Below, in pieces: positions 23,701 to 35,700 of a DNA stretch of 64,000 nt. Location of the stretch: contig NC_037673.1 in the NCBI RefSeq assembly GCF_003255815.1, positions 176,531,659 to 176,595,658 of the forward strand, read 5' to 3'. The position numbers and the translations under genes were made by a program. This DNA comes from Theropithecus gelada. Taxonomy: Eukaryota; Chordata; Mammalia; Primates; Cercopithecidae. The notes below the pieces were generated by a model. It made no database searches. It worked only from the letters and a program-made list of their open reading frames with translations, and was not told the DNA's origin. Positions within the stretch are counted from its first letter, which is position 1; every line of letters starts with the position of its first letter.

Positions 23701-26700
23701 CGAGGTATTTCTGAAATTTCAAAATAAAAATGGAAAAGAAGAAAGCATGCTGTAATACCTAACTGGTCACTGCACATTATCCAGCACATCAAATGTGGGA
23801 TGGGCTGTTATTTATAAACACGTCCTCTAAATGATGGACCTCCAATAACGGGAATTAGAGGACAAAAAGCGTTTCAACTGTAGACTTACTTTCTAAATCA
23901 GACTCTGAAAACACCTGCTCAAGAATGATACATTTTAAACTACAGGGTGATGCCTGACAGATGTTCTGGACTCTGGGCCAGTGTCCAGGTGGCCTCAGCC
24001 CTGGAGGAGCTATTGGGTGGCACTGCTGTCTGAGAGGATGGACCCCTCTCGTCCTCCCTCACCCCACATGGGCCTGTGTCTGCTCCACCTCCTCCTCCGT
24101 GTAAGGGCCTCCCCTTGGACAATACTCCCAGTGTGTGCTCCCTTCTCAGGGACTTCTGCTCCCTGGGCCCTGTCCTCTGCAACGTCCCCAATCTCTCTCT
24201 CTCTCTCCCCCTCTTTTGGGCCATTCTGTTCCGCATACAGACATGTTCTGATACCGCCTATCACAAAAACAGGCCAGGCACGGTGGCTCGCGCCTGTAAA
24301 TCCCAACATTTTGGGAGGCCAAGGCAGGTGGATCACTTGAAGTCAGGAGTTCAAGACCAGCCCGGTCAACAGAGTGAAACCCCATGTCTACTAAAAATAC
24401 AAAAATTAGCCAGGTGTGGTGGCGTGTGCCTGGAGTCTCAGCCATGCCGGAGGCTGAGGCTGGAGAATGGCTTGAACCTGGGAGGCGGCGGTTGCAGTGA
24501 GCCGAGATCACACCACTGCACTCCAGCCTGGGCAACAGACTGAGACTCTGTCTCAAAATAAAAAAAACTAAAAACACCTCCTCCCTTGGTACCACAACCC
24601 TCTCTGCACCCACAACCCCCCCTGCACACCACCACCAAGCTCATGTGGGCATCATAAAAAGCCACGATTCTAATGCCAGGCACAATTTCAGAAGGGTCAC
24701 AGCGAAACACGTCACTTTCTATTTGATGTTGACTTCCCAAACCACAGAGCATCTTCCAGTTCTACGAGAGTGTCACATCCTGAGGTGAGGCACTGTACAT
24801 GAGCTGTCCTTTACCCTCAGGACTTTGTGCAAGTTTGTCTAATAAGGGTTTACAAAAAATGAAGGATTCCTTGGCACTTGCTGCTTGAAAAAAAATGTTT
24901 TTAATGAAAGAACGAAGGAATGAGTCAGACGGGATTTGTAACTCACCAACTGCTGAATGACTCTCTCGACCAGTGTTGAAAACGTAATGTCTTCAGTTTC
25001 TCTGTTGTCGAACACATATTTAATCAGCTTGGCGATGGTCTCTGTATCTGTTTCTGACTCAAACTCGTAGCCTTTGCTTTCCTGGAATATGCGGTCGGCA
25101 CAGTGTGACAGATTTTGGTCATTGCACAATGCCTGCCTGGCCAGCTCCCTCTCCTCCCTGGCCAGCTCCCTCTCCTCCCTGGTGATCTGCCCTTGGAGTG
25201 ACTTAAATCGAGAACAAGGAAAACTGGGAAGGGACGAAAAATGTTTGCCAGCATCACACAGCCAAATACTTCTGCGTCACTCCGGGAGGCCCTGAGATCA
25301 CCCCACCTCAGAAGCTCGCCCTTGCCACTAATCTGGACATTGCAAAATAACAGCAGTCAAAATGATAAAATACGTTGAGTCAAATCCACCCACATCCCAA
25401 CTAACACCACAAAGCCTTTCAAATTTTAGACATTCACTCTCTAACTTTCTGCCCCAACTCCGCTGGTACACAAGTCGCTGTGTTATATACGCAGACGGTT
25501 TAATAAAACAAAGTTCCTGTTATTTTGATTCTGGGAATCTGCAGTGGCCCTTGAGATAAATGCTAATGCCCTGTTATCTCCTCAAACGCGATCTGCAGGG
25601 CCTGGCTCAGCCGAGGCAGAGGTTCCTGCTCAACACAGTGACGTGGCTGAGCGTGAGGCTCGGTTCCCACACTGGTTTCCGCAAGGGAATGAGCTGGTTG
25701 TAAAGTTTCTGGGGAGACCAATCCCACCAGATTGAGACATCACCTGCGGGAAGCATCTTACCAGAAATTTCCTCAGATCTTTGTAATTTGTGATGATCCC
25801 ATTGTGGATGACAACAAATTCTGAAAAAGAAGTTAGGAGACAAACGCTATTGGGAAGGAAGTTCACGTCAGATGTGAAGAGAGATGATTTCAAGGCTTGA
25901 GAACTCTCGGCAAACTCCAGGCCTCCAGACTTCTGTTAAGCACACTTTGTTTACAGTGATTAGCACTGATGTCCGCTACAATGGAACTGGAGATTAGCAC
26001 CAGGGATGTCTAGGGCAGCGGCTGCTACAGTGGGAACCCGAGGAGACACACATCCTTCGTTCAGTGGTTCAGTGACCAGCAGCCACCAGCCTGACCGTGC
26101 AGCGCGCCCTCCCCTGTGTGCTACTATTGTATCAAACGGGCTTTGGGGTTCGTGTCCCATGGGGATGATGAACGCTTCATTCCAGAAACGATTCCAGGCA
26201 GTCTCAACTGGCTTTAGGCACAAAGAGGTCTCAAAGAACAGTCCAGCCCGTGCTTTATTGGACCCACACTGTGTTGTAAAAATATTTGAGTTTTTAAAAT
26301 TCTGAGGGTTCACTTTAAAATCCTGGTTTCCTTGGGGGAAAAATCCCAGAAGTTCTGGCATCCCCAGGCTCAGCCACATTCCTGCACGGCAGGATTTGCT
26401 GGCTGCAGCTTCTCCCACCTCCCCCAGGCCTGCCGCACTCACGGGTGGTTTCCTGCACAGGTAGCACTCCCGCTGACCCGGGAGGGGCCGGAGAGGGGTG
26501 GGCTGCGGTGAGGGATGTCTGCCTCCACCCCACTGCATTTTCTCAATAAAGAGCAGGTGTATGAGTGCCTTGAGGGAAGGGTCCAAGGCCAGCCTGATAA
26601 TTTTTCTGGGCACGTAGCCCCGTTTTCCTCTCCTCCTACAGGACATAAAGATTCCCTATTGCCCTTAAGGTTCAATAATTCCACCAGGAGGTGTCTAGAT

Positions 26701-29700
26701 GTTGGATGTGCTTCATAAATATTGACTACTTTTTTTTTCAAAGCATCGCTGTGAAGTCTTATTTATTATTATTACTTTTTGAGATGGACTCTCACTCTGT
26801 CGCCCAGGCTGGAATGCAGTGACATGACCTTGGCTCACTGCAACCACAGCCTCCTGGGGTTCAAGCAATTCTCTGGCCTCAGCCTCCCGAGTAGCTGGAA
26901 TTACAGGTGTCCACCACCATGTCTGGCTAATCTTTGTATTTTGTTAGTAGAGACGGGGTTTCCACATGTTGGCCAGGCTGGTCTCGAACTCCTGACCTCA
27001 GGTGATCCACTCACCTCGGCCTCCCAAAGTGCTGGAATTACAGGCTTGAGCCACCGCACCCGGCCTATTGACTATTTCTGATCCCTTCTTTGAATCTCTA
27101 ACTCAAGTTTTCCTTTATTTCAGGAAAGATTTCTCCCACAGCATTTTAAAAAATCTTTTCCATTATTCTTTTTCTTTATTCTCACCATGATTTCCTCTAT
27201 TTAAAAAAATCGTATTGTTTGTTTATGTGAGGTCACACTAAAAAATGGGAGGGCTTAAATAAGAAAAGCCCAGTTTCAACAGATGTGCTGACCACAGCTC
27301 AGCTCTGTTTTTCATTTATTTAATTTTTACTGCTCTGTGTTCTGATCACTTCTTGTGCACACCAGTTACCCATATTAACTGGCTCCACATCCATCCCCTT
27401 CTCCATTTTGTTTAGTATCTTTGGTGATTTTTTTTTTTTTTTTTTTTTTGAGGCGGAGTCTCACTCTGTCGCCCAGGCTGCTGGAGTGCGGTGGCGCCAT
27501 CTTGGCTCACTACAAGCTCCGCCTCCCGGGTTCACGCCATTCTCCTGCCTCAGCCTCCCCAGCAGCTGGGACCACAGGCGCTGCCACCACGCCCGGCTAA
27601 TTTTTTGTATTTTTAGTAGAGACGGGGTTTCACTGTGGTAGCCAGGATGGTCTCCATCTCCTGACCTCGTGATCCACCCGCCTCGGCCTCCCAAAGTGCT
27701 GGGATTACAGGCGTGAGCCACAGTGCCTGGCCGGTGATATTGTTTCTTTACATTATTCTCTTAATTCTATCACACTTCCTTTCATCTCAGTCTATGATCC
27801 TATCATTAATTTGTTTCCTAGAATCCATGTTGTCTTTGCAAAATCTTTGTGTCATTTCCTTGTGCAGCGTAGCTGCTGGGTGTGCAGTGTAGCTGCTGGG
27901 TGTGCAGTGTAGTTGCCGGGGATTCAGTGTAGCTGCCGGGTGTGCAGTGTGGCTGCCGGGTATTCAGTGTGGCTGCCGGGTGTGCAGTGTGGCTGCCGGG
28001 TGTGCAGTGTGGCTGCCGGGTGTGCAGTGTGGCTGCCGGGTGTGCAGTGTGGCTGCCGCGTGTTCAGTGTGGCTGCCGGGTGTGCAGTGTGGCTGCCGGG
28101 TGTTCAGTGTAGCTGCCGCGTGTTCAGTGTAGCTGCCGGGTGTGCAGTGTAGCTGCTGGGTGTTCAGACTTCCTTAAAAGTATGCTCTTCAGCTATCACT
28201 GCTGAATTGTCAAAGAAATTTTATAAATCTTTGCTTATTGCCCTGTTGTTTCCTTTTCAATTACTCATCCTGAGTCAGGGCTGGAGTGTCCAAGTTTGGG
28301 TGTGGGTGGGTCTCCTTGGAGCCTCCCTGCTTTGGGGATACAGTGAGAATCACTGTCTGCACCGAAGTGAGGGATTTTCCAATGAGGTTCCTTTTATCAC
28401 TCAGGAGGGCAGAACACTGTGGCTGAAGTGGCAACATCTCAGGGCACTTGGTCTGGGTACAGTGTTTTCTCGGCCAGCGTGACCGCTCCAGGGACCAGCT
28501 TCTGCGTCTGACCTGGGCTCTGGCCAGATGTACATTCTAGGTCCTCAGCACCATGGGGTCTGCTGTCCTCCTCCTGGATACAGGGTGTGTGCCTCAGTGA
28601 TGAAACGCCCTAAGGTTCAGGGGGTGAGCCAGAACCAAGGAACAGGCCCCAGCAAAAACCTCACTCCCTCAAGACTCTGACCACGTGGACGCCTGCGTGA
28701 GTAGCCCTGGCCCCTGTGATACCACCAGGCTGCTCTGCTGAGCGGGGTGGACGGGGCTCTCCTTCCGTTCTCTGGGGGACACCTTCCCTTCCAAACTGGA
28801 CAGGATGAGCTGCTGACCCTGCAGAGTGCTCTGGGGAGAAGCAGCACCACTGCACTTTCTGCGGATGGTGGGGGTGCCTGCCCATCCCGCCCAGTTACAC
28901 TGCCTCGGAGAACCACTGATCTGCAGTGGGTAGGGGGCACCAAGCAGGCTGGTGCTACTCTCCTGTGGCCTGGCTTCCACCAGGATTAACCGCAGAGGGA
29001 CCCGTCAAGTGTCAAGGCTTAGTGCCTGCTAATAAGCTCCCAGTAACTGCTCTGATGTATTTGGTCCTATCTAACATTAGGCTTGGCACGAACTTACACG
29101 ATGCCACAGGATGTCTTGGGTTGGGGGGTCCGGCTGACTTCAGAAATCACTCTCTATGCTGCACACCCTCCCTTGGCATGTCCAGGTTGGGGCTTCAGGG
29201 GGTTGTAACCAGACCAGGACTCACCTAGAGTGGGGGACCCCCTGGAAGGCCCAGGTTATATCTTAGACTCCGGCCTGCCCTTGGAGGCCTGGGAGGAGAC
29301 AGGGATTAGATCCTCTCTCCCACTCCACGCCTACTGCATCCCACTGCAGGGGACCCGGCGCCCTGGGACTGACCACAGACCCCTGAGGGCAGCCACCAGG
29401 AGGTGCAGACCTACCAGTCTTTCCCCCATGAGAGGGGGCAAGGGTGTCATTTAAAAGAATCACGCGTGGAGAACCATCCTGGGGCCCCAAGCAAGTGACA
29501 CAGACCTGTGAGCTGGCCTGAGGGGGTGACTGGGCGAACAGGAGAGCCTGAAACCCACCAAGGACAACAGTTGCAGCGACCTTGGGCCTCTGCCAATCCG
29601 TGGTGCTCCAACTCGCCATCAGCTCAGTGTTTCCAGATCCTCCAGTTTTTCAAGGGATGCCAGAAGTCTGGACTTTTATGCACAGTGATTCTCAATTTTT

Positions 29701-32700
29701 AAAAACATGAAGCAGGCCGGGCGCGGTGGCTCAAGCCTGTAATCCCAGCACTTTGGGAGGCCGAGACAGGCAGATCACGAGGTCAGGAGATTGAGACCAT
29801 CCTGGCTAACACGCTGAAACCCTGTCTCTACTAAAAAATACAAAAACCTAGCCGGGCGAGGTGGCGGGCGCCTGTAGTCCCAGCTACTCAGGAGGCTGAG
29901 GCAGGAGAATGGCGGGAACCCGGGAGGCGGAGCTTGCAGTGAGCCGAGATCCGGCCACTGTGCTCCAGCCTGGGCAACAGAGCGAGACTCCGTCTCAAAA
30001 AAAAAAAAACAAAACATGAATCAAGGTGAGTTGAGGGCTCTCCACCTGGGAAGAGCCCTTGGCTTCCGGCTGCAGCCCCTACTTCTCCAAACCCTAAGCC
30101 CCTGGCGCTGAGGTTTCCTGCTGGGGCCCACCGTGCATCAGGCACCCATCAGGACCAGCATAGCCCCTGCCCTTACCCGGACCATTCCGCGGGGAAGAGA
30201 TGGGTTTAGCTGCATAAGGACAGAACCCATCCTTCCCTGAAGGGCACAGCCTTCTGCAACATTTCCGTCGCTTGGGGAGGAAGAGTGCCCAGACCCCTCA
30301 GTTCCTCACGCGGCCTCGTCCCACTCATGGGCTGGGTTCCAAGGAGCCAGCAGCTCTCCTGGTTAAGTGCCACGGTTTTCCTGTGCAATCCTGGGAGGCC
30401 AGCACCGCCCTGGACCAGGCTGCCTGCCTCCTGACTGAGGTCCAGGCCACTGGCGGATCTCTGGGAGAGGGGTCATCCGCATTCTCTTGGGAAGACGAAG
30501 CAGGCTGAGAAGTCAGAGGTGGGCGTGGAACCTGCTTTGGCGGGCACTGGCCCTGACACAGCTCAGGGTGAGGCGGAACTGTGGGAACGGGAAAGCATGC
30601 CACGTACCGTTGCCTTTGTCCGAGCGCTGGGGGTGGCTATTGACAGCACTGGGGACCCCGTGGGTGGCCCAGCGCGTGTGGGCAATGCCGAAGTGTGTCT
30701 CAAACTCCACTTTTAAGTCCATGCTGTCTTGTTCTAAATGAAAGGAAAATCAGTTTGCCACACTTGAACCACAAGCCTTGGCCCAGGACTGTGAGGGTAA
30801 CCTGGTGTCATTACCAAGTCACATCACCCACACCGACGGCACCTCCCCGCCGGCTCCCACCCCGGGAGTCCACGCAGGCCCACAAACCGCCCGTGCTGAG
30901 GATTATTTACTACTTGTCTGTAGCTTAGCTCTCTTCTTCACAGAAATAAACTTGCTTTAAAAAGAAAATGATATATCCCTACCATAAACAGAAAAGCAGT
31001 ATCATTTGCCAGAATTAAAATAACTACTGTATATAACTATTAACACTTAAAAAAATTATCCCCGTGCTGCCGCCACCTAAAATAAACCATCCCACACCCT
31101 GCGAAGCCCGGTTTTACTGCATGGGCTTAACCCTCCTTCTGTGTATCTGAGCCGGGACAAGTGAAAATCTCCAGTGTCCGACGCTGTTGGAATACAGTCC
31201 TAGAAAGCGGCGGGTGCTGCACTGGCTCCTCCCGCTCCGAGGCCCTCCACTTACTGTAGAGCTCTTCATCGAGAGCCTTGACTTTGCCCCTTTTCTTGAC
31301 CAGCTGAATGTATCTTTCTTTGACGTCATCATTATTCCCATCGATTGCCACACCTGTGATGTAGACGTTATTTGTTATATTGGAACTTAAGCTTTTTCTC
31401 ACACACTTGGCACAGGTGCTCCACAGGGCCAGGGCTGCGTGCCCCGGGCTGTCCGTTTACGGCGGGTTGGAGAGCTGGACAGTTTTCAGGAAATCTACTT
31501 TGAAAGAGGCTTAACAGCAAGTGGGGAAGCTCCTGCCTCCTCCCGGGCCACAGCTGCCCCCAGCCCCGCTCCTGCCCAGGGTGAGCCCCTCGGGACGCTT
31601 CCCCACTGCAGGTGCTACCAGGCCCTCGGCTGAGGGCAATGGGCCCAAGCAGGGCATTCATCCCAAGGGCTCCCCACATTGTGACATTTTCGTTGCATTT
31701 CCACTGCGTTAGTCAGTGTTTCTCCCATCCTCTATCGTAAGAGTCAACGGGGATCTAAAATAATCGGGATCCCCCTTTCTCCTCGGGCTGCATAATTAAA
31801 CAGGGTCAACAGACTAAACATCCACCTCTGTAGTGAGTGGAGGCCTGAACTCTGAGACAGCCACCTGGTGCAGCGCTGTGTAGCCACTTAGAAACCTACT
31901 TAGAAAGACTTTAGGATCGGCCGGGCACGGTGGCTCACACCTATAATCCCAGCACTTTGGGAGGCCAAAGCAGGTGGATCACGAGGTCAAGAGATCAAGA
32001 CCATCCTGGCCAACATGGTGAAACCCCAATTCTACTAAAAGTACAAAAATTAGCCAGGTGTGGTGGTGGGCACCCATAATCCCAGCTATTTGGGAGGCTG
32101 AGGCAGGAGAATCACTTGAACCCGCGAGGTGGAGCTTGCAGTGAGCCGAGATAGCGTCACTGCACTCCAGCCTGGGTGACAGAGCGAGACTCCATCTCAA
32201 AAAAAAAAAAAAAAAAAGAATGAAAGAGTTTAGGATCATAGAAATGCTAAGTGAAAAGAGAAGAAAATAAAATTACAAAATTGCATATTTTTTGTAAATA
32301 TGCAAATATTGACGTACAACACCTCTTCCCCTTTCCACCACAGACCACCCCAACAGACAAGAGCGACCAGAGCGGGGACCCAACGACTGGGGGTCGGGTC
32401 CTTGTTTAAGGCAGGCACCTCACTGAGGTAGGCCTGGCAAGCGCAAAGCTGTGTACACTCAGCGTTTACACTTGATGAGCTTGGAGGCCCACATGCCCCC
32501 AGGAAACCATCACCGCAGTCTATGCCATCAACCTATCACCTCCGAGCGTCTCCTCCTGCCCTCTTTATGTATTGCTTTGTGTGTGATAAGAGGACTTAGC
32601 ACACGCTCTACCCTCTTGGCTGGGCTCGCTGGCTCACACCTATAATCTCAGTGCCTTGGGAGGCAGAGGCAGGAGGATCACTTGAGGCTACGCCGGGCAA

Positions 32701-35700
32701 CACAGTGAGACCTCATCTCTACAAAATCAAAAAATTAACCGGGTGTGCGCCTGTAGTCCCAGCTGCTGAGGCGGCTGAGGGTCGCCTGAGCCCAGGAGTC
32801 TGAGACTGCAGGGAGCCAATTTCTTGGAACTGTACTCCAGCCTGAGCGATAAAAATAAAAAACTACCCTTTTGGCAAATTTGTATGTGCACAATACAGTG
32901 TCGTTCAGGTCCGTCACCGCGCGCTGCAGGGCAGCTGTCCTGGACGTACTCACGCGGCGTGACTGCGGCTTCGTACCCTCTCTGCTTCCTGATGGGGGAC
33001 TTCTGATGAAGGGAGTTTTCTGGGGTTTTCTACCCTTGTTCCTTCCTTCTATTTGTCTACGGTTTTCTAATTTCTTTAACGGACAAGTGTTATTTTTATA
33101 TTGAAAAGAGATGTTAAAAAGTAGCAGAAAAATGCCCAGGTTGTACACCCCCCTGCAGAGGACATGGGTGAGCCCAGAGCAGCGGAGCCCCGTCCCCAGC
33201 CACGAGGCGGGCGGCTGCAGACCCACCTGCCGAGTCATAGCCTCTGTACTCCAGCCGCTGCAGGCCCTTGATGAGGGTTTCAAAGATCTCCTTCCTGGTC
33301 CGGGGGACTCTGTAGTTCATGTAGGCAAAGATTCCTGTTCCAAGAGAAAAAAAAATGGCGCATTCATAAAATACTCAGCTCGTGTTTGGAAGAAGACGCT
33401 TGTGGGGATGCACCAAGGTGGCATCACAAAGCGCTCCCAGGGGCTTGTGGAGGTGGGTGTGCCCCTCCCCGGGCACAGCTGAAGAACAGCGCGCCCCTTC
33501 TTCCCCCTGTAACCCCCAGAAAGTCTATGTCACGTGTCTCGGGCTGGCAGTTTCACTGCGGAGAACTCATCCTATGCTGTACTTGCAGGAGGCAGCTTTC
33601 AGTGTGGCAACGTCCATAAGAGAAAAGGCAGCCATGAAACTCAACCACCTTGGGACATCCCGAAGTCCCCACCTCCACGCACTCCCCGGTTTGCCGCGCA
33701 CACACCTAGGAGTGCCACAGGAAGTGACAGCAGCCCCTGGGGCAGATGGGATGGGCGCCGGGGACTTTGCTTCCACAGTCCCCTTCTCCGTAAGGCTGGA
33801 GCTTGGCCTTAAATAAGCACTACGTGAGCCCGGGAGCGGTGGCTCACGCCTGTCATCCCAGCACTTTGGGAGGCCGAGATGAGCGGATCACCTGAGGTCA
33901 GGAGTTCGAGACCAGCCTGGCCAACATGGTGAAACCCCATCTCTACTAAAAATGCAAAAATTAGCCAGGCGTGGTGGTGTGTGCCTCTAATCCCAGCTAC
34001 TCGGGAGGCTGAGGCAGGAAAATTGCTTGAACCAGGGAGCTGGAGGTTGCAGTGAGCTGAGATCGTGCCACAGCACTCCAGTCTGGCAACAGAGCTAGAC
34101 TCTGTCTCAAAATTTAAAAAGCACTACTTTTACGACAGCAAGAACAAAACCATCTCATGCCCCTTGGCCCCTGCAGAATCCTTATGTTCAAGGTAGGCCT
34201 GAGTCAAGAAGATTTTGTTCCACTTGACTTTCTGTATTCGTATTTCAAGATAGTATTTTTCCAGATAGAAAGTTAGCCGTTGTGGTGTTGGTTCCGCCTT
34301 CCAGATTCCTGCACTCCTCATTTGTGATGACAGATCCTTGATCTCCTCTCTCCTGCCCTGTGCACGCCCCATTCCCATCCCGTCATCGCTCTGTCCTTTC
34401 ATCCTCTCTCCCACCACTTAGGAAAACCTGCCCACCTCAAAGCTCAGCTCCAGCCCCCGCCCTGGGCGGGTGTGCTCCTGGCTCTGGCCACCTCAGTGCT
34501 CTCACATCATGGGATACCCATAGTCCCCACCGAGGGCACAGGCTGGTGCTTCTATCTTTGTGTTCCTCACTGTGTGTTGGCACCCAGTCCTGTTCACATG
34601 TGGAGCAGAATATGTGATGAGTGTGTATCCACATCCACAGAGGGAGGCAACAGTGCGGGTCATAGAAACGTCACTGGGTTTCAGGCATATTCACAGTAAC
34701 TGTCCTAGTCGGCTTGGGCTGCTGTAACAAAATACCACAGACGGCCTGGGTTATAAGCCACAGACATCTATTCTCACAGCTCTGGAGGCTGAGAAGTCCA
34801 AGATCAAGGTGCCGGCAGACTCAGTGTCTGGTGAGGACCCATTCCTCACAGTGACTTCTCATTTCAACCTCATATGGTGGAAGGGGCGGGGGTCTCTCTG
34901 GAGGTTTTATTTTTTTGAGATGGAGTCTCGCTCTGTGGCCCAGGCTGGAGTGCAGTGATGCGATGTCGGCTCACTGCAAGCTCCGCCTCCTGGCTTCACA
35001 CCATTCTCCTGCCTCAGCCTCCCGAGTAGCTGGGACTACAGGCGCCCGCCACTACGCCCAGCTAATATTTTTTGTATTTTTAGTAGAGATGGGGTTTCAC
35101 GGTGTTAGCCAGGATGGTCTTGATCTCCTGACCTTGTGATCCACCCTCCTTGGTCTCCCAAAGTGCTGGGATGACAGGTGTGAGCCCCCGCGCCCGGCCC
35201 CGCAGTTTTTAATTAAGGGCACTCCTCCCATTTGTGAGGCCCCTGTCCCCATGACCCATTCACCTCCCCAAGGCCCCACCTAGTGACATCGCCATGCAGG
35301 TGAGGATTTCAGCAGACAATGACGGGGGAACACAAACTCTCAGACCACAAAGGCAACTCGCCTTACCGAGAACGCCCTGTGTGCCGGGCACTGGGCCACC
35401 AGGTCCCAAACAGCCTCTGAGGCTAGTCCATGGCCCTCCTCTTAACTTCTGGACCAGAGCCACAGGGGAGCCTGTGACTCGTCCACAGCTAGAGTGGAAC
35501 CAAGAATCCCCAACTCAGGACTTAAACATTCCTACCCACTGGCCAGTGCCCTGGGATGGAGGCCACGAGGGTTACAAGAAGGTTTATTTTCCCAACTATG
35601 TTTTGCTGGGATGAGAGAAAGATCTGATCAGGATTGAAATGTTTCCAGAGGTGAACCTCAGAGAGGACAACCTGCCCACAGATAACAGAGAGTTGACCGT

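Larger units (their letters stand above)
22588..24946 (-). other. GFPT2 intron 6
   Basis: 2.36 kb holding a MIR-like repeat (22.95-23.26 kb) and one Alu (24.27 kb). The remainder is unassigned. Confidence 0.9.
25821..30607 (-). other. GFPT2 intron 4
   Basis: 4.79 kb. It contains Alus at 26.8, 27.4 and 29.7 kb and a 20-bp minisatellite at 27.86-28.16 kb. The stretches 25.83-26.76, 28.2-29.7 and 30.0-30.6 kb look like unique intronic DNA with no feature that I can name. Confidence 0.9.
31354..33226 (-). other. GFPT2 intron 2
   Basis: 1.87 kb between exons 3 and 2. It holds two plus-oriented Alus (31.92 and 32.62 kb). In the rest I see unassigned single-copy sequence. Confidence 0.9.

Noticed and set aside
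27861..28160. CRISPR-like regular array
   Set aside because: There are no spacers. Units are directly adjacent 20-mers in a primate intron, a plain minisatellite.
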